DNA of 64,000 bases from Bradyrhizobium glycinis (GCF_016031655.1 NZ_JACCHQ010000002.1:124001-188000), one strand, 5' to 3'; counted from the stretch's first letter, positions 38,655 through 47,740 are shown. The notes: generated from the sequence alone by a model not told the origin. Program-made: numbers and translations.

Positions 38655-39859
38655 CAGGATTCGATACCGTGGGTAGCGAGCACGGTCTTCATCCGTTGCG
38701 TCGCGAGTTCAGGGTTGGCGAGCAGGCCGGCCTTGTCGGCGAGACGGAACAGCTCGGCGAGATGCAGCGTCGAGCGGGTGCTTTCCTGTCCGCCGACCAT
38801 GGTGAAGTGATCCTGGTGGCCATTGAGATAGGCCATGAACACCACGCCAGTCTTGTAGAACCGCGTCGGCGCTTTGAAGATATGACGCGACAGCGGCACC
38901 GTCGGGCCTAGCACGTCGTGGAAGCCAGCCACGTCGCCTGCCGCGAGCCGTGACAGTGCATAGGACGCCGCCGGCGCGATGGCGTCGAAGATGCCGAGCA
39001 GCGCATGCGAAAAGCCCCGTTCGTCGCCGGCAATCAGCTCCGCGTAGTTGAAATCGTCGCCGGTGTACATCTTGATGCGCTTGTCGAGGCGCCGGCGCAT
39101 GTCGATCTCGCGCCGCTTGTCCAGCAGCGAGACCTTGACGCCATCGACCTTGGCGGCATTGCCGTTGATGATGGCGACCGCAATGTCCATGGCCTTGTCG
39201 AGATCCCCGGTGCCCCAATAGCCCGTCAGCGCCGGATCGAACATGTCGCCGAGCCAGTGGATGATCACGGGCTCGCGGACCTGCGACAGCACGCGGTCGT
39301 AGACCTTGGCGTAGTCGTCGGCGTTGCGGCCGAGTTTGGCGAGCGCGCGCGAGGCCATCAGGATGATGCGGCCGCCGATCTTCTCCACCGCCGAGATCTG
39401 CTCCTCGTAGGCACGGATGACGTCGTCGAGGTTTTTGGCGCCCTCGACCGCGAGATGATCGGTGCCGGCACCGGAGAACACCAGCGCATTGCGGCGCTTG
39501 GCGGCGGCGACCGAGCGCGTGATCAGCTCCAGCGAGGTCGGCCAGTCCAAGCCCATGCCGCGCTGCGCGGTGTCCATGGCTTCGGCAACGCCCAGGCCGA
39601 GGTCCCAGATGTGCTCGCGGAAGGCGATGGTCTTGTCCCAGTCAACCGCGGCCGACAGCCAGGGATCGTTGTCGGCGAAGGGATCGGCGACGGTGTGCAC
39701 GGCCGAGAAGGCGATGCGGTTCAGCGGGCCTTCGAGCTTTGCGGGAAACGTGCGCGAAGCCGCGAGCCGGTAGGTCTCGATCGAGCGATCGGCCTTCGGC
39801 AGCTTGAGCGACAGGGATGACATTGAAGGAGCAGACTTGGGCTGGACGGGCTTGTTCAT
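38654..39859 (-). CDS. DUF993 family protein (dihydrodipicolinate synthase-like barrel)
   Basis: The protein is 401 aa. The central part, RNALVFSGAGTDHLAVEGAK with VIRAYEEQISAVEKIGGRII, resembles class I aldolase barrels, and the whole matches what I recall of DUF993, a family linked to carbohydrate catabolism. A catalytic Lys cannot be assigned with certainty. ATG 39859 (MNKPVQPK) follows GGAAAGG; ATG 39823 is an alternative. A palindromic repeat lies between it and the upstream oxidoreductase gene, so the operon may be partly uncoupled here. An aldol cleavage or lyase step is plausible. Confidence 0.8.
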   Translation of the reverse strand: MNKPVQPKSAPSMSSLSLKLPKADRSIETYRLAASRTFPAKLEGPLNRIAFSAVHTVADPFADNDPWLSAAVDWDKTIAFREHIWDLGLGVAEAMDTAQRGMGLDWPTSLELITRSVAAAKRRNALVFSGAGTDHLAVEGAKNLDDVIRAYEEQISAVEKIGGRIILMASRALAKLGRNADDYAKVYDRVLSQVREPVIIHWLGDMFDPALTGYWGTGDLDKAMDIAVAIINGNAAKVDGVKVSLLDKRREIDMRRRLDKRIKMYTGDDFNYAELIAGDERGFSHALLGIFDAIAPAASYALSRLAAGDVAGFHDVLGPTVPLSRHIFKAPTRFYKTGVVFMAYLNGHQDHFTMVGGQESTRSTLHLAELFRLADKAGLLANPELATQRMKTVLATHGIES

Positions 39860-39875
39860 GATTTCGAACCTTTCC

Positions 39876-39957
39876 CCGTCATTGCGAGCGAAGCGAAGCA
39901 ATCCAGACTGCCTCCTCGGAAAGATCCTGGATTGCTTCGCTTCGCTCGCAATGACGG
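39876..39957. repeat. Intergenic palindromic repeat, family B copy 1
   Basis: Perfect 31-bp arms (39876-39906 and 39927-39957), beginning CCGTCATTGCGAGCGAAGCG, flank a 20-base loop. It lies inside the catabolic operon. Related copies are at 46575-46664 and 61875-61962, where the arms are less perfect. Confidence 0.9.
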
Positions 39958-39990
39958 CTTGGCGGGCATCGGGGCTCTATCTATTCGACC

Positions 39991-41142
39991 TCACACCTTG
40001 ATCGGGGCGACGTCGATCCATCGCCGCTCCTTCCAGCTCTTCAGCGCGCATTCGGCGAGCTGCACGCCCTTGGCGCCTTCGAGCAGCGTGAACTTGTAGG
40101 GCGCGTCCTCGTAGACGTGGCGGATGAACATCTCCCACTGCTCCTTAAAGCCGTTATCGTAGGTGACGTTGTCGGGCAGCTTCTGCCAGTCGCCGTAGAA
40201 ATCGTGCAGCCGCTTCTCATCGGGATTCCACACCGGTCGCGGGGTCGCCTGCCGCGCCTGGATCATGCAGTCAGTGAGCCCTGCGACCGCCGAGCCGAGC
40301 GTGCCGTCGACCTGGAAGGTGACGAGGTCGTCGCGATAGACGCGCGTGACCCACGACATGTTGATGTGGGCGATGATGCCGCCTTCGAGCTGGAACGTGG
40401 CGTAGGCGGAATCGTCCGCGGTCGCCTTGTACTTCTGGCCCTGCTCGTCATAGCGCTCGGGGATATCGGTGCTGCCGATACAGCTCACGCTCTGGACGTT
40501 GCCGAAGAGGTTGTCGAGCACGTAGCGCCAATGGCAGACCATGTCGAGGATGATGCCGCCGCCGTCCTCGCTGCGGTAGTTCCAGGACGGTCGCTGCGCC
40601 TCCTGCCAGCCGCCTTCAAACACCCAATAGCCGAACTCGCCGCGCACCGAGAGGATACGGCCGAAGAACCCGGAGTCGCGCAGGAAGGCGATCTTCTTCA
40701 ACCCCGGCAGGAACAGCTTGTCCTGCACCGTGCCGTGCTTGACGCCCTTGGCATTGGCGAGCTTCACGACCTCGACGGCTTCCTCGAAATTCGTCGCGAT
40801 CGGCTTCTCGCAATAGACATGCTTGCCGGCGTTGATGGCCTGGGTCAGAAGACCGGGACGCGCCTGCGTCGTCGCGGCATCGAAGAACATGGTGTCGTTC
40901 TCATCGGCGAGCGCGGCATCTAGATCGGTGGTCCAGCGCGTGATGTTGTAGCGCTTCGCCAGCGCCTCGATCTTGTCGGCGCTGCGGCCGACCAGGATCG
41001 GATCGGGCATGACGCGGTCGCCGTTTGTCAGGCGGACGCCGCCCTGGTCGCGGATGGCGACGATCGAGCGGATCAAATGCTGGTTGAGCCCCATGCGGCC
41101 AGTGACGCCGTTCATGATGAGGCCGAGGCGTTGAGTGGTCAT
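39991..41142 (-). CDS. Gfo/Idh/MocA family oxidoreductase
   Basis: The protein is 383 aa. It has an N-terminal nucleotide-binding fold (IMNGVTGRMG), the signature GKHVYCEKPIATNFEEA with the catalytic Lys, and the C-terminal substrate domain with EDGGGIILDMVCHWRYVLD, including the conserved His. These enzymes oxidise or reduce sugars and inositol-like compounds with NAD(P). Start ATG 41142 follows CAGGAG and overlaps the stop of the enolase-superfamily gene by four bases (ATGA); the long frame upstream of it is antisense-like noise. Confidence 0.9.
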   Translation of the reverse strand: MTTQRLGLIMNGVTGRMGLNQHLIRSIVAIRDQGGVRLTNGDRVMPDPILVGRSADKIEALAKRYNITRWTTDLDAALADENDTMFFDAATTQARPGLLTQAINAGKHVYCEKPIATNFEEAVEVVKLANAKGVKHGTVQDKLFLPGLKKIAFLRDSGFFGRILSVRGEFGYWVFEGGWQEAQRPSWNYRSEDGGGIILDMVCHWRYVLDNLFGNVQSVSCIGSTDIPERYDEQGQKYKATADDSAYATFQLEGGIIAHINMSWVTRVYRDDLVTFQVDGTLGSAVAGLTDCMIQARQATPRPVWNPDEKRLHDFYGDWQKLPDNVTYDNGFKEQWEMFIRHVYEDAPYKFTLLEGAKGVQLAECALKSWKERRWIDVAPIKV

Positions 41143-42530
41143 GCCAATTGCTCCTGAAGTGGCTGTTCGAGCGGGCGCAGCGCCGACCAGTCCGGATGGA
41201 CCGCGGTGGCAAAGCCTGCTGTGTGAAGCGATCCCGTCAGGAGATCGCCGTCGTGAATGGAGAGCCGGATGCCCTGCCCGGCATCGGCGTAGAGATCGGG
41301 ATGCGCGGCAGCGAAGGCCGCAGCTTCGGCGGCCGGCGTCTCGCCGAAGCCGTCGACATAGTGATGGCCATTGCGCTCGGCGTGAGTGACGCCAATGAAG
41401 GCGCCGAGCGCGAGGTCGTGCTGCACGGCGAGGCCGGCTTGGCAGGTCAGGTCCTCGGCCGTCACGAAGAAGGTCTCGCCTTCCGCACTCCATTTCGCCG
41501 CGCGTGTAGCATTGACGATGGACTTGTAGAGGCCCTTGCAGGATTTCGAGGAGATGCCGCGATAGCCGAGCGCCCGCGCTGCCGGAAATGCATCGTAGGA
41601 ATCGTCGGCCTCGTCGATGATGAAGCCGCGCGCGGCGAGCGCGCCGAGCGGCGACTGCCGCGTGATGTCGCGCGGCATCGGCTGTTCGACATAGAGCAGG
41701 CGCGTGGCGATCGGGCGCAGGGTGGCGTCATGATCGAGCCGGTCCATCAGGGCCTGCAGCGCGGCGAGATTCGCGTATTGCTCGTTGGCATCGAGCGTCA
41801 CCTTGTAGTCGCGTCCGAGCGTGGTGAGCTCCTTGCCGATCCGCGCGAGCCGCGCCGCATCGGCAGCCGGATCGCCTGATAGCTTGAGCTTGAAATAGCG
41901 GGCGCCGGCGTTCTCGCGCGGGTCGGCGACGCCGCCCTCGCCTTCAACGGTATCGTCAAGGCCGACGGTATGCCTGATCGCAACACGCTCCAGCGGCACC
42001 CGGCCGGAGAGAAACGCACCGATGTCCCTCTCGCTCAGGTCGGGAGAAAGCCGCGCATCGATCCCGGCGATGTTCGCGGCCATCCCGTCAAAGAAATTGG
42101 TCCCCATCGCGCGCAGCAGCGCATCGAGGATGGCCTTGTCGATCTCCGCGGGGCCGTAGCTTGCTACCAGCGCCGGAATATTCTTCTTTGCGCAGGTCGC
42201 GACCTGGGCACCGATGCAGGATGCATGCAGATCGAACGCCGTCTGGAAGCCGCTCCGTGCCAGATAGAGCCCACGTGCGATCTGAAGCGAACGGCGCAAC
42301 CCGTCGACCGTCTGCGCCGGCGACAGCTCCGGCCGCTTGTCGAACCACTTTGGCACCAGCAGCTCGGCACTGGCACCGACCGCGGTTCCCCTGCCCTCGA
42401 CCTCGATCTCGGCCCGGACGAACAGCTGCGGCGTCGCGTTGATGGTAACAGCGCCGAAGCGGAACGGCCGCGCGAACTGCACGGGGCGTTCGAAGAAGGC
42501 GATGTCTCGCAGCTTCAGGCGGGGGGACAT
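41139..42530 (-). CDS. Mandelate racemase/muconate lactonizing enzyme-like (enolase superfamily)
   Basis: The protein is 463 aa. Active-site features of the superfamily are visible: the base-bearing YFKLKLSG, metal ligands in LDANEQY, YVEQPMPR and IIDEADDS, and the second Lys in SSKSCKG. It would abstract a proton alpha to a carboxylate, as sugar-acid dehydratases or racemases do. The length is larger than the usual 370-420 aa. It opens the four-gene operon and is coupled by a four-base overlap to the oxidoreductase gene. Substrate unknown; the neighbours suggest a sugar acid or cyclitol derivative. Confidence 0.85.
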   Translation of the reverse strand: MSPRLKLRDIAFFERPVQFARPFRFGAVTINATPQLFVRAEIEVEGRGTAVGASAELLVPKWFDKRPELSPAQTVDGLRRSLQIARGLYLARSGFQTAFDLHASCIGAQVATCAKKNIPALVASYGPAEIDKAILDALLRAMGTNFFDGMAANIAGIDARLSPDLSERDIGAFLSGRVPLERVAIRHTVGLDDTVEGEGGVADPRENAGARYFKLKLSGDPAADAARLARIGKELTTLGRDYKVTLDANEQYANLAALQALMDRLDHDATLRPIATRLLYVEQPMPRDITRQSPLGALAARGFIIDEADDSYDAFPAARALGYRGISSKSCKGLYKSIVNATRAAKWSAEGETFFVTAEDLTCQAGLAVQHDLALGAFIGVTHAERNGHHYVDGFGETPAAEAAAFAAAHPDLYADAGQGIRLSIHDGDLLTGSLHTAGFATAVHPDWSALRPLEQPLQEQLA

Positions 42531-42586
42531 GATCTAACAACAATACACGGTGGGCTTGGTACGGGCGGTATGGCCGCGGACGACGC

Positions 42587-42711
42587 GCCTCTCCCGCTTG
42601 CGGGAGAGGCCGTCGCGCGAAGCGCGGCGGGTGAGGGCTTCATCCTCTGGGGGAGTGTCCCGATGCGGAGACACCCTCTCCCCAACCCTCCCCCGCAGGC
42701 GGGGGAGGGAG
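42587..42711. repeat. Intergenic palindromic repeat, family C copy 2
   Basis: Hairpins CTCCCGCTTGCGGGAG (42590 region), GTCGCGCGAAGCGC and CCTCCCCCGCAGGCGGGGGAGG are visible. It lies between the ABC ATPase gene and the enolase-superfamily gene on the minus strand. It is related to the element at 21321-21441. Confidence 0.8.
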
Positions 42712-42755
42712 CGCACCATCTTCGCGGTCGGAGCCTGGCTCAATCGCATTGCTCT

Positions 42756-43604
42756 CTAATCCAACGCGCCTTGCGAGAAGAAATGCTTGCGGATGCGCTG
42801 CACGAGATCCGTAAACACCGGGTCGGCCATCGCGTCGAGCGAGCGCGGGCGCGGCAGCGGGACATCGTAGATCGCGGCGATCGCGCCGGGGCGCTCGGTC
42901 ATGACCAGCACGCGGTCGGCGAGGAATACGGCTTCCGGAATCGAATGCGTGATCAGCAGAACCGTCTTCTTCGTCTCGCGCTGGATCCGCATCAATTCGA
43001 CATTCATGCGCTCGCGCGTCAGCGCGTCAAGCGCGCCGAACGGCTCGTCCATCAGCATGATCCTGGGATCATGCACCAGCGCGCGACAAATCGAGGCGCG
43101 CTGCTGCATGCCACCGGAAAGCTGCCAGGGCAGCTTCTTCTCGAAGCCTTCGAGGCCGACCAGCTTGAGGAGCGACTTGGCGCGGTCGAGATATTCCTGG
43201 CGCGGCAGGCGCTTCATGTCGATCGGAAGCATCACGTTGCCCAGGATGTTGCGCCAGGGCAAGAGCAACGCGTTCTGGAACACGATGCCGACATTGCCGT
43301 GCGGCGTCGTCACCTTCTGGCCCTCGACCAGGATCTCGCCTGTGGTCGGCGCCAGCAGGCCCGAGATCAATTTGAGCAGCGTGGACTTGCCGCAGCCGGA
43401 AGGGCCGACCACGACGAAGAACTCGCCGTCATTGATGTGGAAGTCGAGCGGCTGCAGCGACGGCACGTCGCCGTCGCGTGTCCGGTAGGTCTTGGATACG
43501 CCCGACAGCTTGATGCCCGATGCGTCGCCGGCAGCCCGGCCGCTCACCAGTCTCAAATGTGCGGCCGGCTGCGCGGTTTCATTTGGCCTTGTTGCTGGGT
43601 TCAT
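42756..43604 (-). CDS. ABC transporter ATP-binding protein, nitrate/taurine/sulfonate (SsuB/TauB) class
   Basis: The protein is 282 aa. Walker A is GPSGCGKST, signature LSGGMQQRAS, Walker B IMLMDEPFGALD and switch His in LITHSIPEA. The Q-loop segment VFQNALLLPWRNILGNV is typical of the NrtD/SsuB/TauB class. It energises the permease and binding protein encoded upstream. A long N-terminal extension of about 30 residues precedes the ABC core. A palindromic repeat separates it from the binding-protein gene. Confidence 0.92.
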   Translation of the reverse strand: MNPATRPNETAQPAAHLRLVSGRAAGDASGIKLSGVSKTYRTRDGDVPSLQPLDFHINDGEFFVVVGPSGCGKSTLLKLISGLLAPTTGEILVEGQKVTTPHGNVGIVFQNALLLPWRNILGNVMLPIDMKRLPRQEYLDRAKSLLKLVGLEGFEKKLPWQLSGGMQQRASICRALVHDPRIMLMDEPFGALDALTRERMNVELMRIQRETKKTVLLITHSIPEAVFLADRVLVMTERPGAIAAIYDVPLPRPRSLDAMADPVFTDLVQRIRKHFFSQGALD

Positions 43605-43633
43605 CCAATTAAGCCCGTTCGACCATGAGAACC

Positions 43634-43711
43634 GTCATTCCGGGATGGTCCGAAGGACCAGACCCGGAATCTCGAGATTCCGGGTTCGCCCTTCGGGCGC
43701 CCCGGAATGAC
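43634..43711. repeat. Intergenic palindromic repeat, family A copy 2
   Basis: Outer GTCATTCCGG (43634-43643) and CCGGAATGAC (43702-43711) flank the 20-bp palindrome CCGGAATCTCGAGATTCCGG at 43664-43683. It has the same core as the copy at 3471-3550, and lies between the ATPase and binding-protein genes of one transporter. Confidence 0.85.
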
Positions 43712-43718
43712 GGGGCGC

Positions 43719-44711
43719 TCACGACCCGCTCTTCGGCAGGTAGTCGTTGGTGTAGAAGGCCTTCGGGTTCTCCTTGGCCTTGGCGTCGAGCCCGCCATAC
43801 TCGACCATCAGATTGACCGTATCAGTCATGTTCTGCTCCGTGACCTGGAACGGACGCTTGCCCTTGGTCTCCGCGGTCCGGTACAGCGGGATGGTCAGCT
43901 CAAAACCCTGCGTCAGCGTGTCGATCTTGCCGCCCTTCGGGTTGGCATCGAGGATCGCCTGCGCCGCAGCCTTCGGCTCCTTCTCGGCGGCTTCCACCGC
44001 CTTCGTGGTCGCCGACATGAAGCGGCGGACCAGATCGGCATTGGCCTTCACATAATCAGTATTGGCGATGATGCCGGAGGAGACCATGTTGATGCCGTAG
44101 TCGGCGAACTTGATCGGATAGACGTCCTTGCCGGTGGCGTCCTTGATCTTCATCGACTGATCCATGACGTAGCCGAGCAGAAGGTCGGCCTGGCCGTTGA
44201 TGACGGCATTGAGCTTGGTCTGGCCATCGCCGGCGACCGTCTTGAAGTCGCTCTCCTTCAGGCCGGTCTTCTTCAGGAACAGCGGCCAGATCTGGGTCAT
44301 GGAATCCGCCGGCGTGATCGCCACCGTCTTGCCCTTGATGTCTTCGGGCTTTTTGATGTTCTTGTCGGCGAAGCCCATCGCGGACATCGGTGAGGTCTGC
44401 AGCAGCACGCCGGTCGCCACCACGGGCGCGCCCTTGATCGCGGCGCGCATCATGGTGGGCACGTCGACATAGCCGAAGTCCGCGGTCTTGGCGGCAACCG
44501 CCTGCGTGGTCGCAGCGGAGCCGCGACCTTCCTGGATCTCGAGCTCGATGCCTTCGGCCGCGTAGATGCCCTTGGCCTTGCCGTAATAGAACGGCGCGTG
44601 CTCGCCATAGACGTACCAGTTCAGCATCAGCACGACCTTGTCGGCTGCCTGCGCCGGCATCGCCGCAAGACCCAGCAGCACCGCCGAGACAGCCCCAATC
44701 AACCGCTTCAT
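43719..44711 (-). CDS. ABC transporter substrate-binding protein, NMT1/SsuA-like
   Basis: The protein is 330 aa with signal peptide MKRLIGAVSAVLLGLAAMPA cleaved near AQA. The mature protein has LNWYVYGEHAPFYYGKAKGI and ADFGYVDVPTMMRAAIKGA, typical of the ThiY/NMT1 and SsuA binding proteins for thiamine precursors, sulfonates or nitrogenous compounds. The ligand is not determined. Its neighbours (permease before, ATPase after) complete the importer, and the following catabolic operon is a likely consumer of the ligand (inference). Confidence 0.9.
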   Translation of the reverse strand: MKRLIGAVSAVLLGLAAMPAQAADKVVLMLNWYVYGEHAPFYYGKAKGIYAAEGIELEIQEGRGSAATTQAVAAKTADFGYVDVPTMMRAAIKGAPVVATGVLLQTSPMSAMGFADKNIKKPEDIKGKTVAITPADSMTQIWPLFLKKTGLKESDFKTVAGDGQTKLNAVINGQADLLLGYVMDQSMKIKDATGKDVYPIKFADYGINMVSSGIIANTDYVKANADLVRRFMSATTKAVEAAEKEPKAAAQAILDANPKGGKIDTLTQGFELTIPLYRTAETKGKRPFQVTEQNMTDTVNLMVEYGGLDAKAKENPKAFYTNDYLPKSGS

Positions 44712-44767
44712 CGTTTCTCTCCCTTGCCGTTCGTTGCGGCGGCCGTTGCTGGCCGCTCGTTGTTTGG

Positions 44768-45577
44768 TTACGAGGCGAAAATCACGTCTTCGCGCTGGCT
44801 GACGTGCCAGGGAATGACCAGCTTCTCGATCCGGTCGACGATCCAGAACAGGATCACGCCGAGCAGCGCGAGGATCACGAGCGCGGCGAACATCGTCGGC
44901 AGGTCGAACGTGCCGATCGAGCGCTGCATCACGTAGCCGATGCCGGAATTGGAGCCGACGAATTCACCGACCACCGCGCCGACCACGGCCAGCGTCACCG
45001 ACACTTTGAGGCCGGAGAAGATCGCCGGCAGCGCATGCGGCAGGTTCACCGCGCGAAACACCTGCAGGCGGCTGCCCTGCATGGCGCGGGCGAGATCGAC
45101 CATGTCGGGGTCGACCGACTTGAAGCCCTGCACCGCGGAGACCACCACCGGGAAGAAGCCGAGCAGGAACGCCGAGATCACCTTGGGAATGATGCCGAAG
45201 CCGAACCAGACAACGAACAGCGGCGCGATCGCAATCTTCGGCACGGATTGCGAGAACACCAGCAGCGGATAGACGTAACTCTCCACCGTCTTCGAGCCCG
45301 CGATCAGCATCGCGACGGGAATGCCGAACAATGCCGACAGCAGGAAGCCGCAGACGGTGGCATAGGTGGTCGGCCAGGACTGGCGCAGCAGCTCCGGCCA
45401 CTCGGTGCGCAGCACGGCGACGACATCGAGCGGCGACGGGATCTGGTAGGCGGGAATCTTGAAGATCCGGATCGCGAGATCCCAGGCGACGACGATGAAG
45501 ACCAGGAACAAGAACGGCCGAACCCAGGCTGCATTCAGCAGCTTGGAAACAGCGTTTTGCGGCTTCGGCTCGGCCAA
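44768..45577 (-). CDS. ABC transporter permease, SsuC/TauC class (TTG start)
   Basis: The protein is 269 aa with about six membrane helices and the ATPase-contact loop VDLARAMQGSRLQVFRAVNL. The start is taken at TTG 45577 because a good GGGAG site sits six bases upstream and the protein then begins LAEPKPQNAVSKLLNAA (the TTG read as Met). The open frame continues to an ATG at 45766, but that part translates an intergenic repeat (MAGLDPAIHVHP) common in this kind of genome. Operon position: first of three importer genes, 56 bp before the binding protein. Confidence 0.85.
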   Translation of the reverse strand: MAEPKPQNAVSKLLNAAWVRPFLFLVFIVVAWDLAIRIFKIPAYQIPSPLDVVAVLRTEWPELLRQSWPTTYATVCGFLLSALFGIPVAMLIAGSKTVESYVYPLLVFSQSVPKIAIAPLFVVWFGFGIIPKVISAFLLGFFPVVVSAVQGFKSVDPDMVDLARAMQGSRLQVFRAVNLPHALPAIFSGLKVSVTLAVVGAVVGEFVGSNSGIGYVMQRSIGTFDLPTMFAALVILALLGVILFWIVDRIEKLVIPWHVSQREDVIFAS

Positions 45578-45680
45578 TTTTCGCTCCCGGCAGTTTTCTT
45601 CGTTATGGGCAGAAATTAACCCGTTGGATAAATACTGTCCAGAGCTTTCCCTGTGACGTTTTGCGCCGGGGTTCCCCGTG

Positions 45681-45766
45681 AGGCCAGGGCTTGTCCCGGG
45701 CATCCACGTCTCTCCTACGCGCGGATGCACGTGGATGGCCGGGTCAAGCCCGGCCATGACGGACAT
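45681..45766. repeat. Intergenic repeat, family D
   Basis: Arms GGGCTTGTCCCGGGCATCCACG and GTGGATGGCCGGGTCAAGCCC-like stretches form an imperfect inverted repeat between the permease and the TetR gene. In one frame it spells MAGLDPAIHVHP, a spurious peptide often seen extending genes in rhizobial annotations. Confidence 0.7.
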
Positions 45767-45779
45767 GGAAGCTTGAGGA

Positions 45780-46487
45780 CTATACCGCCTGCACGACCGC
45801 GGCGCGCGACTTCGGCGCCTTCGCGATCTCGAACAGCGCGGCGGACTTGCCCGTCAGCGCGGCCAGCACGAGACCGACCATGTGGGCCAGCCGCTCGTCC
45901 TTGGCCTTCTTGTCCAGCAAATCGCGGCCGAAGATCACGCTGAGCGTTGCCGAGTTGGAGAGGTAGAAGAAGCTGAGCGCCGCGATCGAGATGTAGAGCT
46001 GCACCGGGTCGACCGCGACCTGGAAATCGCCGCTATCGACGCCGCGGCGCACCACGGCGCGGATCATCTCGACGAAGGGCGAGTGCATCGACTTGACCTT
46101 GGTCGATTTCTTCAGGTGCTTTGCGCGCGCGAGATTCTCGGTCTGCAGCAGCGACAGGAATTCGGGATTGCGCAGGAAGTAATTCCAGGTGAACTCGATC
46201 AGGCGGCGGATCGCCTCGGGGGGATCGAGATGTTCGAGGTCGAGCCCCCGCTCTTCGCTGCGGATCTTGTCATAGGCGCCTTCGAGCACGGCGAGATAGA
46301 GCTCGTCCTTGTTGCCGACGTGGTAGTAGAGCATGCGCTTGTTGGCGCCGGCCTTGGCCGCGATGCGGTCGACACGCGCGCCGGCAAGGCCATGGGCGGA
46401 AAACTCCTGCTTGGCGGCTTCGAGAATGCGCAGCCGCATCCCCTCGGGGTCGCGCTGCCATTTCAGAGTTCGCTTTGCCTTCGCCAA
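45780..46487 (-). CDS. TetR family transcriptional regulator
   Basis: The protein is 235 aa. The helix-turn-helix region reads SAHGLAGARVDRIAAKAGAN followed by KRMLYYHVGNKDELYLAVLE, a TetR pattern with a C-terminal domain like those of RutR/pyrimidine-type regulators. It is transcribed toward the importer and catabolic operon, about 200 bp ahead of the permease, so it is a candidate regulator of them. I see no clear palindromic operator at its own promoter. Confidence 0.88.
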   Translation of the reverse strand: MAKAKRTLKWQRDPEGMRLRILEAAKQEFSAHGLAGARVDRIAAKAGANKRMLYYHVGNKDELYLAVLEGAYDKIRSEERGLDLEHLDPPEAIRRLIEFTWNYFLRNPEFLSLLQTENLARAKHLKKSTKVKSMHSPFVEMIRAVVRRGVDSGDFQVAVDPVQLYISIAALSFFYLSNSATLSVIFGRDLLDKKAKDERLAHMVGLVLAALTGKSAALFEIAKAPKSRAAVVQAV

Positions 46488-46574
46488 ACTGGGTGCTCGC
46501 TGGTGATCGCCTGGCTCGCATTTATCATGCGCGCAGCCCGCCGCATAGGAGAGAGGGAGGCACCTGCTTCAACA

Positions 46575-46664
46575 CCGTCATTGCGAGCGCAGCGAAGCAA
46601 TCCAGACTGCCACCGCGGAAACGGGTCTGGATTGCTTCGTCGCAAGGGCTCCTCGCAATGACGG
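46575..46664. repeat. Intergenic palindromic repeat, family B copy 2
   Basis: It begins CCGTCATTGCGAGC at 46575 and ends GCAATGACGG at 46664, with AAGCAATCCAGAC and GTCTGGATTGCTTC inner arms. The right arm holds a small extra stretch (AAGGGCTC) relative to the copy at 39876-39957. It lies between the VOC and TetR genes. Confidence 0.85.
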
Positions 46665-46679
46665 GGAGAGAGGGGGTCT

Positions 46680-47528
46680 CTAATCCACCGGCTTCGGCGA
46701 GCGCTCCAGCAACACGGTCTGGATCCCGCAGGTGCCATTGCGCACCGTCATAATGCGCGTGCCCGGCTTGCGGCCGGTGCGCACCTCGCTGACGTCGAGT
46801 CCGGCAGCGATCAGGCGGGCGCGGGTGGCGTCGATGTCGGCGACCCGCCAGCTCAGGCCCCAGAGCCGGTCATGCGCGGCGTCGCCGCCCGCGACCGGGC
46901 GGCGCACCACCTCGACGATGAGGTCGCCGCAGCGGAAGAACATCAGCTGGCCCCAGTCCTGGTGCGAGCGGTCGAGCGCGAGATCGAGGCCGAGCCGGGC
47001 GCCGTAGAGCGCAGCGGCGCGCTCGGAATCCTCGGTGGTGATGACGACGTGGTCGAGCCCCTCGATCGGCGCGATGTCGGTTGCGGCCGACTTCGGGCGC
47101 TCGTCGGCCAGCTCCAGGAAGAACATGCGCACCCCGCGCGTCAGCTCGGTGGCGGCCCGCGTGCGCTTCCAGTGCAGTACGGCGCCGGTGACCGCATCGC
47201 TGCTTTCGACCTCTGCGACCGGATCCGGCTTCAAGGCCACCCGCTCCAGCCGCCGGTGCATCTTGCCGATGTCGGCGACACGAAAGCACAGGCTGGCGAG
47301 CACGCCCTCGTGGTCGCCGAGCAGTGCGCGCATGCGGTCGGCGGTGATGCTGAAGCCGTGAGGGGCCATCAGCTCGATGCTCATGTTGTCGAGGGTGAAC
47401 AGCACCCGGTCGGCGCCCTCGCCCGAGTTCTGCCAGGCCGGCGCGCGGGCGAGCAGCGTCTGATAGGCCGCCTTGGCCGCACCGATGTCGCCCACCAGAA
47501 CGACGATATGATCGAGGCCGGTGATCAT
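46680..47528 (-). CDS. VOC (glyoxalase/extradiol dioxygenase-like) family protein
   Basis: The protein is 282 aa made of two VOC half-domains: the first begins MITGLDHIVVLVGDIGAAK and the second EGLDHVVITTEDSERAAALY. The fold coordinates a divalent metal through His and Glu at conserved strand positions (the two LDHVV/LDHIV His and FRCGDLIVEVV). Activities in this family range from lyases to dioxygenases and isomerases, so the reaction is open. It is separated from the divergent kinase gene by a 212-bp spacer. Confidence 0.82.
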   Translation of the reverse strand: MITGLDHIVVLVGDIGAAKAAYQTLLARAPAWQNSGEGADRVLFTLDNMSIELMAPHGFSITADRMRALLGDHEGVLASLCFRVADIGKMHRRLERVALKPDPVAEVESSDAVTGAVLHWKRTRAATELTRGVRMFFLELADERPKSAATDIAPIEGLDHVVITTEDSERAAALYGARLGLDLALDRSHQDWGQLMFFRCGDLIVEVVRRPVAGGDAAHDRLWGLSWRVADIDATRARLIAAGLDVSEVRTGRKPGTRIMTVRNGTCGIQTVLLERSPKPVD

Positions 47529-47740
47529 TCTGCACCCTTTTTGTGGACCGGGAACCCCGGGAGCGAAAGACGGCGTTTGTCCGGGCTTGGCATGGGCCAG
47601 TGATGGTCGTATTCCCGGACCATGCTGACCTCAAGCGCTTCGGGCGGCAGATTTGCGAATAATTTCAGCGTCCCTCCGGAGCGGAACCGGTGCTAGAGTA
47701 ATTCCGCCGGCCGGGACCACAAGCGCATCACGGACAAGCA

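Noticed and set aside
39876..39957. Insertion element or attachment site based on the 31-bp perfect inverted arms
   Set aside because: Only 82 bp long with no coding capacity, and it recurs at two other intergenic sites, so it is a dispersed palindromic repeat.
41143..41493. N-terminal extension of the Gfo/Idh/MocA oxidoreductase
   Set aside because: It lies inside the enolase-superfamily gene and is Arg rich; the start at 41142 has a ribosome site and an ATGA overlap.
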